This document shows positions 34,437-43,572 of a stretch of DNA of 64,000 bases, piece by piece; within the stretch, counting starts at the first letter, position 1; each line of letters begins with the position of its first letter. This DNA is from JBCCTX01 sp965263105 (GTDB taxonomy: Bacteria; Bacteroidota; Bacteroidia; J057), in NCBI GenBank assembly GCA_965263105.1, contig CBDHGL010000003.1:1984001-2048000 (forward strand). The letters are read 5' to 3'. A program made the position numbers and the translations under genes. The notes beneath the pieces are model-generated. The model saw nothing but the letters and a program-made list of their open reading frames with translations, was not told the DNA's origin and ran no database searches.

Positions 34437-36089
34437 ATGCTAAGCAAAATTTCAAAATTTTGTGAGGGAACTATGTCGTTTAGGCAGTTCGGGATCTGGG
34501 CCTTGATTTGCCTCCTCCTCCAATTTTTTCGAGAATATATTTTTTGGATGCCCGTCGAAAGTGATCGCTTGTTTCAGGTAATGGTAGGGCATAACTTATT
34601 CAATGGTTTAGGACCCGTTGCCCCCAATAGAATCCCTGATATACTAGGAATTACCCAGTATCATGTAGCAGGAAATTTTCCATTGGGTTACAGCCTTCTT
34701 TTCATTTTGATTTACTGGATATCCGGGAATTGGGCCTTTGCGATTGAATTTCTTCACTTATTCTCTCATCTCGCCCTATTTTTATCTTTAGCTCTAATCT
34801 TGTGGCATTCTCAAGAAAAAGGAAATAGGTCCCCTCTTTTGATTTGTCTGTTTATGTGGGGAGTATCCTTTGCTCCATGGGAATATGCTGGGACGACTGA
34901 TCTAATTGCTGCTGGATTGCTTTTTGTTGGAATATGGTTTTGGACAAAATCTGAAGAAGAGCCAATTGGTATTCAGGGGTTAGGGGCCTTTGCCTTTTTG
35001 GGCTTAGCTGCTTTTATGCGGTATGCCTATTACGCCTATTTAATTTTTCCATTTGCCTTTTCTACTGTAATTCATATTAGCGCGAAAAAAAATGGGAGGC
35101 TTTGGGAGAACAAATCTATCTCGACCGCTCTCCAGGGAGGGATTTTTACCTTTTTGCCGCTTTACCTCCTTCAAAAGAGCCTCGTTGCTGGTTCCTCCTA
35201 TTTTGACCTGGTACACGAGCCAGACACTAGCCGTTGGATATACCCAGAACATCTACTCCACACGGAGAACTTTTTGATGAAGGCCTTTTGGTATATTTCC
35301 ACCGATAAAATTGCTTATTTAACAGGGGCAAATCCAACCCTTTTGGCAGGCCTTGTCTGGATTTGTTCTCTTTTTATCCTCGTGTATCTGGCCATAAACC
35401 TTCGATACAACTGTCTTTCCCCCCGAGAAAAGCGTTGGTTACTTTCCTTTGGTTTGATCTCATTTCTCACTTTGGTACTTCTCGTAAACCTATCTCTTAC
35501 CAAGTCTCCACAATATTGGGGCGGGAAAAAGTGGACCTATGTGCAAGAAAGTAGGTACTATTTACCCATTATGCTATTATTGATTCTGGCTTGGGGAATC
35601 ATCTCCCGCAAGGGACTTCTCCGAACCCCTGCGAGAAGACTATATTGGATGCTCACTACCATTCTCATGTTGTATATGGGGGTTCATACTCTCAGTAGAT
35701 ACCAACAAATAGGGTTTGAAGGCCGCATCGAAGATACCCGTCAATCCTTGTATTGGAAGGAGATGAACGTTTTGTCGGAGAGATTCCGAGAAATGGCAGA
35801 GCGCCCTGGAACTGAAATTTTTGTCATGGATTTTAAAGATCCTCATGGGTATCCTCCCGAGAAATCTTTGGCAGGCTTTCACGGAATTTTCGGAATGGAT
35901 CTGCAAGACTTTCTTAATTATCAGGGGGCATATGCAAAACCTCTTGAAGTGTATTTTTTAATTAAAGAAAACGCCCTTTCACAAATTCAATCCCATTCAA
36001 GAGAACACTTCGATCAAGATATGGAATTCCTAGATAGTCCTTATAGCGGCAGGGTATTCATAAAGCTAAGTCTTCCTGATAAACGCTGA
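34437..36089 (+). CDS. Multi-spanning membrane protein, probable GT-C-like glycosyltransferase
   Basis: 550 residues with about ten hydrophobic segments and a soluble C-terminal part (about 430-550). No sequence signature was recognised with certainty, but the topology, a conserved acidic residue near the first periplasmic loop (MPVESDR) and its position after a DPM1-like gene match GT39/GT83-type enzymes that use polyprenyl-phosphate sugars. Its end overlaps the convergent next gene by 24 bp. Confidence 0.75.
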   Translation: MLSKISKFCEGTMSFRQFGIWALICLLLQFFREYIFWMPVESDRLFQVMVGHNLFNGLGPVAPNRIPDILGITQYHVAGNFPLGYSLLFILIYWISGNWAFAIEFLHLFSHLALFLSLALILWHSQEKGNRSPLLICLFMWGVSFAPWEYAGTTDLIAAGLLFVGIWFWTKSEEEPIGIQGLGAFAFLGLAAFMRYAYYAYLIFPFAFSTVIHISAKKNGRLWENKSISTALQGGIFTFLPLYLLQKSLVAGSSYFDLVHEPDTSRWIYPEHLLHTENFLMKAFWYISTDKIAYLTGANPTLLAGLVWICSLFILVYLAINLRYNCLSPREKRWLLSFGLISFLTLVLLVNLSLTKSPQYWGGKKWTYVQESRYYLPIMLLLILAWGIISRKGLLRTPARRLYWMLTTILMLYMGVHTLSRYQQIGFEGRIEDTRQSLYWKEMNVLSERFREMAERPGTEIFVMDFKDPHGYPPEKSLAGFHGIFGMDLQDFLNYQGAYAKPLEVYFLIKENALSQIQSHSREHFDQDMEFLDSPYSGRVFIKLSLPDKR

Positions 36090-37226
36090 GTATTTTTGAT
36101 TGATTATGCTTAAAAAAGTAAATAGAATGAGTACCTGCGTAGGAGCAAAATACCTTGTATCCATAACAAAGGTCCAAAAATCCAACCAATCTCTTTCGGG
36201 GGGAGTGAGGAGAGACATATAACAAAGTAATCCTATGTTGGTAACGGAAATTGCCCCAAAGAGCCAGGCGCGTGAAGCTTCTTTTTCAGTTCCCTTGCTC
36301 CAGTTAATCCATTCCCTTATGACTAAGCCCAGTATCCCTAACGATAAGACATAAGCTATGGCCTGAAGAGAGGAAGTGATAAGGGGACTTCCCCCGCTTA
36401 GAAAATCTAGATGTGTCTGGTTGTAGTAAAAAAAGGCTTTCAGGGGAAAGGTATCCATGGCTAATAGGTGTTCTACATATATTTTTCCCCCTTGCTCATC
36501 CAAAAATGGTAAATCTCCTTGAATTATCTTCGGAAGAAATCCAACGCCCAGGTACAGGAATAAGAGAATTAAAGCGGGAGCGAAGCGTCTCCAAGCCTTG
36601 GAAAAAGAATGGTATTTCCATAGGAAAATTCCCCAAACTATTAAAGGGATTACGCAAAAAGGAACATAGGCAAAACGAATATTTGCAGTAGCGATGAGCA
36701 ATAATTCCCCTAATAAGATGCCTACTGAGTGAAAAGTCAACAAGAAACAAATGCTGGCTATTAGCAGGGCTAGAGAAAAAAGATCTGTGGCTGGAAGAGG
36801 GTGAAGTAGGGTAGGAGAGAGGCCCAAATAGCCTAGCAGAATTAGGTTTGCCTTATTAGTATCAGTGTCGATTTGCTTCAGGAGTTGAAAGGCAGCAATC
36901 AGAAAAATACCCAGGGCTATGCAGTCTAATACGAAAACACTTGTTTTACCCTTTTTGGTCAGATGGTTCATCCCTACGATAAGGTACGCATAGCCTGTGG
37001 GAAGACCCTTCAAAGGTATAATCATTGGGGGCTGATCATCGGTAGGGGAAAAGGTATATTCCATTTTACCGTGATCCTGATATGCACTAGCTGCCTCGAC
37101 CAAGGCCTCCGTATCCACATAGTAATTGGGAAAAAAAGCCCGATAGGTACAACGTATGATAAAAACCCCTACAACCATTCCGATCCATAATCGTGGAGGA
37201 AATTCCCTTAATTTTATCCAATCCAC
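36066..37226 (-). CDS. Multi-spanning membrane protein of unknown function
   Basis: 386-residue protein with eight to ten hydrophobic segments and an early loop with YVDTEALVEAASAYQD, similar in layout to the preceding GT-C-like protein and to the gene at 39147. Function is inferred only from topology and neighbours. Transcribed convergently with the 34437 gene. Confidence 0.7.
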   Translation of the reverse strand: MDWIKLREFPPRLWIGMVVGVFIIRCTYRAFFPNYYVDTEALVEAASAYQDHGKMEYTFSPTDDQPPMIIPLKGLPTGYAYLIVGMNHLTKKGKTSVFVLDCIALGIFLIAAFQLLKQIDTDTNKANLILLGYLGLSPTLLHPLPATDLFSLALLIASICFLLTFHSVGILLGELLLIATANIRFAYVPFCVIPLIVWGIFLWKYHSFSKAWRRFAPALILLFLYLGVGFLPKIIQGDLPFLDEQGGKIYVEHLLAMDTFPLKAFFYYNQTHLDFLSGGSPLITSSLQAIAYVLSLGILGLVIREWINWSKGTEKEASRAWLFGAISVTNIGLLCYMSLLTPPERDWLDFWTFVMDTRYFAPTQVLILFTFLSIINQKYSAFIRKT

Positions 37227-37310
37227 CTTATTCTGTAAGTTAAAATATCCAACAAATGATGTGGCTGAAAATACTTAACTTATCCCAACCTAACCACATA
37301 GCCCCCTCTT

Positions 37311-38201
37311 TTGAAAGAAAATTTTGTCTTTAAAGAGTTAAACTCGACTGAAATAGAAAAAAAAGGAGAAGTCCTTCTTTTATTGAATCAGGTGTTCAAC
37401 TTGGGGTTTGATGTTATTGATTTTCAAGTATATACTCAGGCTTCAAAGCGGTATGAACCGCTATTTATAGGGGCCTTTTTCGAGAATCGCTTGGTGGCCT
37501 TTAATGGCTTTATTCCAATGGAAATGCTGTTGAATAACCAAGATCTCCTTTTATATCAAAGTTGTTGGTCGGCTGTGGACAAGGAGTTTAGGGGAAAGGG
37601 ACTTTTTTCGTCCCTTATTCAAAAGGGAATTGATATCTTAAGTCAACGAGATGTAGGAGGAATACTGGGTTTCCCCAATGAACTATCTTATCCGCTTTTC
37701 ATCGGGAAGCTCGGTTTTCAAGATCTAGGAGGATTCTTCCATAGCCCTTTGCTTTTTCCCTCTCGTTTTGCTAAGCAATATATCTTCAAGAAGGAATTAC
37801 CCCATAGGGAAAAGGGCTTATGGGCTCATCCAAAGGGCTTATTCAACTGGAAAAAAGAGGTGCATGAATCCTCTTTACTAGCTAGCAGTGATAGGTATGG
37901 GAATTTGATGTGGGGTAAAGAGAAAAAGCTAGGTAAATGGGGAATGTCATTCCGATCGGCCCTTATAGGGGGAATTTCAATAGAGGAGTCAACCTATTTT
38001 TTAAAACTTCTGAACCAATTTGCGAATGAACACCATCAACAGGTAGTGAGTTTCATTTTTCCCAGAAATTCAGACTGGAGCCAATTCTTCCGGTTGAAAA
38101 AAGAAAGTCAAATGGGTAGGATTATCTATTATCCCCTATCCACGGAATTACCTCAAGAGGAAGCGTTGAACTTTTTTGTTGGGATGTTGGATACTTTTTG
38201 A
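37311..38201 (+). CDS. GNAT-like N-acyltransferase
   Basis: 296-residue protein with a GNAT fold: core motif A at AVDKEFRGKGLFSSLIQKGI (acetyl-CoA pyrophosphate loop) and the following FPNELSYPLFIGKLGFQ. The frame has no ATG near the family start and is bounded upstream by a TAG at 37299, so TTG at 37311 is the most likely start. Such proteins sit in surface-glycan clusters and acylate amino sugars; that role is inference. It overlaps the convergent deacetylase gene by 49 bp. Confidence 0.8.
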   Translation: MKENFVFKELNSTEIEKKGEVLLLLNQVFNLGFDVIDFQVYTQASKRYEPLFIGAFFENRLVAFNGFIPMEMLLNNQDLLLYQSCWSAVDKEFRGKGLFSSLIQKGIDILSQRDVGGILGFPNELSYPLFIGKLGFQDLGGFFHSPLLFPSRFAKQYIFKKELPHREKGLWAHPKGLFNWKKEVHESSLLASSDRYGNLMWGKEKKLGKWGMSFRSALIGGISIEESTYFLKLLNQFANEHHQQVVSFIFPRNSDWSQFFRLKKESQMGRIIYYPLSTELPQEEALNFFVGMLDTF

Positions 38202-39166
38202 GGATAGAGAATAGTATTCTTTATTGATTTCAGGCTTCCAGTATAGTGGTGAAGGATCGTAGCTTGTTTCTGAATTGACCTTGATCCAAATACCTGATAC
38301 CTTGGGAGAATTAAGGGGCTACCTTTTTCTTTTTTCCTAAGCAATCCTGGAACCATAGAGAGGCCAAGTTTCAAATCCAATTCTGCAATGAGTTGAACGA
38401 TTTCAAGTGTCCAGTTCCCATTGGGGTAGGCAATGGCGGTGGGGGCTTTCCCCAGTAACTCTTGGAGATAATTCTGGGCTCCGAGAATTTGTTTTTTTAC
38501 TTCTGCTAGGGAATAGTTAGGCAAAATGGCGTGATGGGAGGTATGATTTCCGATTGATACCCAAGGGCTTTGAGCAAATTCTATCAGTTCCACGGGCAGA
38601 AAGGGGCGATCCAATTCTCCAATGGGTTTTAAGGCCTCTTTCCCATATCTTTTTATTATCTCTTTGTCCACTTCCACAAATGAAAGTTTCTTGAGTTCAT
38701 TTTGTTCTGCCAAAATCTCCCGGAAGCTCCTCTTTTTCTTGGATTCCTCACGATAATGGACATCCCACCAGAAGGCCTTAGGCTTTTCTATGAAAGCAGT
38801 TGAAACTGAAAAAAGGGCGGGGACCTGGTAGTGAGTTAATACCTCCAAAGCACGGGTATTGTTGAAATACCCATCATCGAAACTAAGCAGAATGTGTTTC
38901 CCTTCTGTAGAAGCATTTTTCCAGAGGCTATCAGGAGAGTGAAAGTGAAACCCCGCCTGTTTGAAATAGGCAATTAGCTCAGCAAATTGACTCACTGTGA
39001 CTCCTTCATGAGGGAAGATCTGCTTTCTTTCCTTTTCTTCGATAGATTGGAATAGGGTATGGAAGCTCAATACCCAAATACCGGTAGGGTTTGGCCTAAG
39101 TTGTGCCATCAGCTTAGCAGATGAATAATCTGCGTAATGGAGTATGTCAAATATCCATTTGGGCAT
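38153..39166 (-). CDS. Polysaccharide deacetylase family protein
   Basis: 337 residues with the NodB-homology pattern: ILLSFDDGYFNNTRALEVL (metal-binding Asp in FDDG) and ISIGNHTSHHAI-like VSIGNHTSHHAILPNY with two metal-ligand histidines, then TAIAYPNGNW. These enzymes remove N- or O-acetyl groups from glycans. It has no convincing signal peptide. It overlaps the upstream membrane gene by 20 bp, so the pair is probably translationally coupled. Confidence 0.88.
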   Translation of the reverse strand: MPKWIFDILHYADYSSAKLMAQLRPNPTGIWVLSFHTLFQSIEEKERKQIFPHEGVTVSQFAELIAYFKQAGFHFHSPDSLWKNASTEGKHILLSFDDGYFNNTRALEVLTHYQVPALFSVSTAFIEKPKAFWWDVHYREESKKKRSFREILAEQNELKKLSFVEVDKEIIKRYGKEALKPIGELDRPFLPVELIEFAQSPWVSIGNHTSHHAILPNYSLAEVKKQILGAQNYLQELLGKAPTAIAYPNGNWTLEIVQLIAELDLKLGLSMVPGLLRKKEKGSPLILPRYQVFGSRSIQKQATILHHYTGSLKSIKNTILYPQKVSNIPTKKFNASS

Positions 39167-40586
39167 GAAGTACTATAAACTCTTCATTCGCGAAAATTTC
39201 GGTAATATTTTCACAAACCGACATCTCCTCCAATTTATGGAGAATCAGGAAAAATGGCTTTTTTTCGGAGCATTTAAGGGGGCTTTTCTTAGCGATACTT
39301 TTTTTTCCAGTGTATAAACGCAATATCCTAGGACGGTAAAAATAAATTAAGTCTTCGTCTTTTAAGTTATTCTGAATAAAAAGAAAAAGCTCTTTGCTTG
39401 CAGGACTACCTACTTTGTCTGCTGCTTGCGGGGGGAAATCTCGATAGACATTATACAGGCATCCGGCAAAAAAGAGGGCGATAATGCCCATGGAGTAGGA
39501 AGCCGGGTTGTATCTAAACGAGGATTGTTCCAAAAGCCACTTAAAGAAACTGTTTAACCCAAGAAAGAAGAACAAGGCCAAAAACGGTAAAAGAGGAAAT
39601 AGAAAGCGTAAGCCATCAGCAAATGGCCAAATAAGCAAGGCGCTGAAATACAGAAAGGTAAATAGAATTTCTAATTTGAAAGAGGAAAAATGCCTAACGA
39701 TTCCCCATGCAATTAAGGGAATTCCAAATAGGTAAACAGGTAGGCTAAATCCCCCCAAGTGTAGGTAGGGTAAACTCCAGTAGTAAACTAGGTTATCTCC
39801 TAGTTTTGATAATCCGTATTCTTCGAGGTAATTCATATAGGAACCTGTCCCAGAAGGATACGTGTACTCACTTCCCATAAGAACCAGGATACAGGTAAGG
39901 AGAACTGCTATTCCCTTTTCCCCCAAAAAGCCATCTGATTTAGGTGTGGAGGATTTTTCCATTTTATACAGGAGGCCCAAAAGTAAAAAAGCCATTATTA
40001 AGACGAGTCCCACGCTTCTTATGAGACAGGCAAATCCGATTAGCAACCCTAAGACGAGGGAAGAAAAAAATGTGAGTTCTCCTTCATAAAACTTTCTGGT
40101 CAGCCAAAGGCTCAAAAAACAAAACAACAAGAAAGGAATATCAGAGTGGATAAAATCGCAGTAACGTATGAGCCAGGGATTTAAGGAAAAGCTGGCCACG
40201 CAGGTGAGGGTGGAGAATGGAGAGAGAAAGGGACGAAAATATACATACATGACCCATTGAAAAAGGATAAAACAGGCGATTACCACCCATTTCATGGCCA
40301 AGAGATTTTTCCCTACCAGGAAAATTATAGGGCTCAGCATAAGGGGAAAACCGGGGGGGTACAGATGGGGACCCAATACTATCTCCGAGTGTTCCATCGC
40401 ATAGGCATTTACCCGGTACAGGTTTTGAGAAGTTCCCTTGAGAAGGGCCTCGGCCTGTTGTATATACAGGGAAAAATCTCCTCCCCAGGAGTGGAAAGAA
40501 TCAGCTGTAAGCCCAGCAAAGAGTGTGGAAAGGGAAAGTAGAGCCAGGAGTACATATAGGGTAGGAAATTTGCCTATTGGTTTCAT
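39147..40586 (-). CDS. Multi-spanning membrane protein, GT39/GT-C-like
   Basis: 479 residues with about ten membrane spans, an early loop with DFSLYIQQAEALLKG and a soluble tail. The topology and a loop Asp after the first span resemble ArnT/PMT-like glycosyltransferases. It starts 3 bp after the stop of the metal permease gene, so it may be co-transcribed with the metal importer, an odd combination. Confidence 0.75.
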   Translation of the reverse strand: MKPIGKFPTLYVLLALLSLSTLFAGLTADSFHSWGGDFSLYIQQAEALLKGTSQNLYRVNAYAMEHSEIVLGPHLYPPGFPLMLSPIIFLVGKNLLAMKWVVIACFILFQWVMYVYFRPFLSPFSTLTCVASFSLNPWLIRYCDFIHSDIPFLLFCFLSLWLTRKFYEGELTFFSSLVLGLLIGFACLIRSVGLVLIMAFLLLGLLYKMEKSSTPKSDGFLGEKGIAVLLTCILVLMGSEYTYPSGTGSYMNYLEEYGLSKLGDNLVYYWSLPYLHLGGFSLPVYLFGIPLIAWGIVRHFSSFKLEILFTFLYFSALLIWPFADGLRFLFPLLPFLALFFFLGLNSFFKWLLEQSSFRYNPASYSMGIIALFFAGCLYNVYRDFPPQAADKVGSPASKELFLFIQNNLKDEDLIYFYRPRILRLYTGKKSIAKKSPLKCSEKKPFFLILHKLEEMSVCENITEIFANEEFIVLHAQMDI

Positions 40587-40589
40587 CTA

Positions 40590-41447
40590 TTAATGTAAGC
40601 GCGCTCTGGGTTTTTTTTGTGCGACATACAGCCAGGTTAGGGCAAAAAGAATTCCCATAACGGTGGTAATGGCTCCGGCAATGGAGGCATTCAGGACTAC
40701 TGCCAATTGATAGCCAGCAATAGAAGAAATAACCCCAAATCCGACGGCCAGACCTATCATATGGGATAGCTTCTGGGTGAGCAAATAGGCTGCTGAAGCT
40801 GGTACTATGAGAAAACCCACTACCAGAATTGCCCCTACGGATTCAAAAGAGAATACAGTAGTAAGGGATACCATCGCCATAAGTGAGTAGTGCCAGAAGC
40901 TCGTAGAGATCCCTATGGCCGCGGCTAAAGTGGGATCAAAACTCGTGATCTTCAAGGCTTTAAATCCCCAGAAAAGATAAAAGAGGATTATTAGACCTAC
41001 GATACCAAGTTGCCAAACAGTCCTTGGGCCTAGAGACAGGCCACTGGGCAATATCCAATTGTCTAATGGTACATAGGCTATTTCTCCATACAGTACACAG
41101 TCTTGATCCAAATCTACCTGACCTGCATAGGCAGAGATAAGGATGACACCAACAGCAAACATGAAGGTGAAAGCCAGTCCAATGGCGGCATCAGACTGTA
41201 GTCGAGCATTGCGGTGTAACCATTCTATAAGAACTGAGGTAAGAACCCCAAAACTCGCTGCCCCGATTAGCATGGGCCAGGTTGACCGAGTCTGTGCCAA
41301 TAGATAAGCAATGACTATCCCAGGTAGAACGGCATGAGAAATGGCGTCTCCAATCATGGCCATCTTCCGTAGGACCAAGAAGCTACCCAAAATAGCGCAG
41401 CATCCTGCTACTAAAGAACCTGTCAATATGATCCAAAATGCATCCAT
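40590..41447 (-). CDS. Metal ABC importer permease (ABC-3 family)
   Basis: 285-residue inner-membrane permease with eight or so spans, of the ZnuB/MntB/TroC family. Motifs LGSFLVLRKMAMIGDAISHA and VGAILVVGFLIVPASAAYL are typical. It is last in a four-gene importer operon, with a 2-bp gap after the partner permease. Manganese, zinc or iron could be the cargo. Confidence 0.93.
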   Translation of the reverse strand: MDAFWIILTGSLVAGCCAILGSFLVLRKMAMIGDAISHAVLPGIVIAYLLAQTRSTWPMLIGAASFGVLTSVLIEWLHRNARLQSDAAIGLAFTFMFAVGVILISAYAGQVDLDQDCVLYGEIAYVPLDNWILPSGLSLGPRTVWQLGIVGLIILFYLFWGFKALKITSFDPTLAAAIGISTSFWHYSLMAMVSLTTVFSFESVGAILVVGFLIVPASAAYLLTQKLSHMIGLAVGFGVISSIAGYQLAVVLNASIAGAITTVMGILFALTWLYVAQKKPRARLH

Positions 41448-41449
41448 AA

Positions 41450-42763
41450 TTATCCTTTTGAATCTGAGTCTTTACGGTAGGGGATAGGAGATTGGTGAGG
41501 ATCTTCCACCGGGAATTCAAGTGTCTTTTCTAGTGCCGCCTCCAACTCAGGGGTAATGATGTGTTCTATAGCTTCTGCGTTGTCATGAACATGATCTGAA
41601 GGAAGGTCCAAATGGGTAGTAAGATATAATTCCCATAGGCGATGGATTCTTACCATTCGTTCTCCATTGAGGTAGCCCTCAGGAGTTAGTTTGTACCCTT
41701 CTCCTATTTGAGCTACCCATCCTTTTCGCATCAGTTTTTTTAAACCCAGGTCAATTTTAGTCATGGGGAGGTACCTTCTTTCCTGCAATTGCTGACGGGA
41801 AAAGGAAGGAAACTTTTCTTCCTTGATTTGTTCCCCTAACTGATAGAGCGCTTTAAGGAGATTTTCTTCCAGGTTTTTTAGCCGATAGCTTCGATGTTGT
41901 ATCCATCGCTGAATCACCCCTTTCTTTGCCCCTAATAGAATAGATAAAAAACTCATCAAAGATAAGCATACCACCACCCAGGGCCCTGTCGGCATTTGTA
42001 GGAATTGAGAGGAAATCCAAACGCCTCCCAAACCTGCCAAGGCCGCTATTCCCACAGCAATCCATACCATGGTAGATAGATTATCTGTCCAATACCTGGC
42101 GGCCACTACTGGGGCAATCAATAAAGCAGACATCAATACGACCCCTATAGCCTGTATGCCAATGGCAATTGATAAAACCGTGAGGAAGGATAATATTCCT
42201 TCTAACAGTCCGACGGGTAATCCCTTGGCCTGGGCATAATCTCCATCAAAAACCATCAGGGTAAGGGGTTGAAAAAGTAAGAGTATGATGAAGATTAACA
42301 GCATACTGCTCCCCCCTAATAGCCAAATATCCTGTGGAAGTAGGGCAGCTGCTTTTCCAAATAAGAACTTATCTAAGCCAGATTGGGCGGCATTGCCCGA
42401 TTGCTGAATCATGGTAAGCAACAGCACTCCAAAGCCATAAAATACGGAAAGGACAATTCCCAGACCTGCATCTGCCTTTAATCTGCTTTTTCGAGTGATG
42501 TAATTGGTACTAATAAGGCCTATATATCCACTGAGAAAAGCCCCTACTAATAGCACCCAAGTCTCCTTAGTTTGGGTAAATAAGAAGGCTAAGCAGATTC
42601 CCGGTAATATAGCATGTGAAATGGTATCTCCTATTAAGGAACGCTTTTGCAAAAATAAAAAGGTCCCTACAACCGCTGCTCCTGCACTCATACAGACGAT
42701 CCCAATAAATACCCATAAGATATTTATATCCAATAAAGCTAGGATATGTAATACATATATCAT
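41450..42763 (-). CDS. Metal ABC importer permease fused to a DtxR-like module
   Basis: 437 residues: an ABC-3 permease (about 1-285, LQKRSLIGDTISHAILPG, VGVVLMSALLIAPVVAARY-like segment) followed by a cytosolic C-terminal part with a winged-helix (LLKALYQLGEQIKEE, SFSRQQLQERRYLP) and a DtxR/MntR metal-binding dimerisation region (RIHRLWELYLTTHLDLPSDH, VHDNAEAIEHIITPELE). The tail resembles the separate regulator encoded at 44621. Such fusions occur in Bacteroidota; the module may sense intracellular metal and gate transport. Whether it still binds DNA is unknown. Confidence 0.9.
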   Translation of the reverse strand: MIYVLHILALLDINILWVFIGIVCMSAGAAVVGTFLFLQKRSLIGDTISHAILPGICLAFLFTQTKETWVLLVGAFLSGYIGLISTNYITRKSRLKADAGLGIVLSVFYGFGVLLLTMIQQSGNAAQSGLDKFLFGKAAALLPQDIWLLGGSSMLLIFIILLLFQPLTLMVFDGDYAQAKGLPVGLLEGILSFLTVLSIAIGIQAIGVVLMSALLIAPVVAARYWTDNLSTMVWIAVGIAALAGLGGVWISSQFLQMPTGPWVVVCLSLMSFLSILLGAKKGVIQRWIQHRSYRLKNLEENLLKALYQLGEQIKEEKFPSFSRQQLQERRYLPMTKIDLGLKKLMRKGWVAQIGEGYKLTPEGYLNGERMVRIHRLWELYLTTHLDLPSDHVHDNAEAIEHIITPELEAALEKTLEFPVEDPHQSPIPYRKDSDSKG

Positions 42764-42770
42764 CTGATAT

Positions 42771-43565
42771 TTATGGACTATTTTGTTCCGATACAGGCCT
42801 TTCTTGCGTTTGAACGAGGTTTAAAACTTCGGCCAGGATATTGAGCTTACCTCCATAAGTTTTGTGAAGATTTTCGGATGTGAATATCTTCTGGGTAGGC
42901 CCTGCAGCAATCATACGGGTATTAAGCAAGATCAACCAGTCGAAATATTGAGCGACAGTTTGGAGGTCATGATGAACTACCACCAGGGTTTTTCCTTCAT
43001 CCCGCATAGTTTCTAATAAGGAAAAAATTGCGTGCTCGGTTGCCATATCTACCCCGGCAAAGGGCTCATCGAGTAAGTATAAGTCTGCTTCTTGCGCAAG
43101 TGCCCTCGCGATGAAGACCCGTTGCTGCTGTCCCCCGGATAATTGAGAGATTTGCCGATTCATAAAGGCTTCCAACTTCACCTTATGGATGGCCTCTCGG
43201 GCAATCTCCTTGTCTTCCTTCGTATAGCGCCTGAGTAATTTATTTGGTCTGGCGCGGCCCATTAATACCGTTTCAAATACATTAATGGGGAAATCCCAAT
43301 CTACAGATCCGCGCTGGGGAACATAGGCAATCCGATGCCTAACTTCTTTTAGCTCCTCTCCGTAAATCTTGACATATCCACTTCCAGGCTTGATCAAGCC
43401 CATGATACTTTTAAGCATGGTTGTTTTTCCAGATCCATTAGGTCCGATTACCCCAACCAGTTGGTTTTGGGTAAGGGTGAAATCTGCATTCCACAAGGCA
43501 GGAGAGCCTTGGTAGGTGACGCTTAAATTGTGTAATTCTAGGATCGCTCGTTCTTTCTTTTCCAT
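42771..43565 (-). CDS. Metal ABC importer ATP-binding protein
   Basis: 264-residue ATPase of the ZnuC/MntA/TroB type. Walker A GPNGSGKTTMLKS, signature LSGGQQQRVFIARALAQ, Walker B LYLLDEPFAGVD and the H-loop VVVHHDL are intact. It lies 7 bp from both neighbours, confirming a single operon. Confidence 0.95.
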   Translation of the reverse strand: MEKKERAILELHNLSVTYQGSPALWNADFTLTQNQLVGVIGPNGSGKTTMLKSIMGLIKPGSGYVKIYGEELKEVRHRIAYVPQRGSVDWDFPINVFETVLMGRARPNKLLRRYTKEDKEIAREAIHKVKLEAFMNRQISQLSGGQQQRVFIARALAQEADLYLLDEPFAGVDMATEHAIFSLLETMRDEGKTLVVVHHDLQTVAQYFDWLILLNTRMIAAGPTQKIFTSENLHKTYGGKLNILAEVLNLVQTQERPVSEQNSP

Positions 43566-43572
43566 ATCTCCC

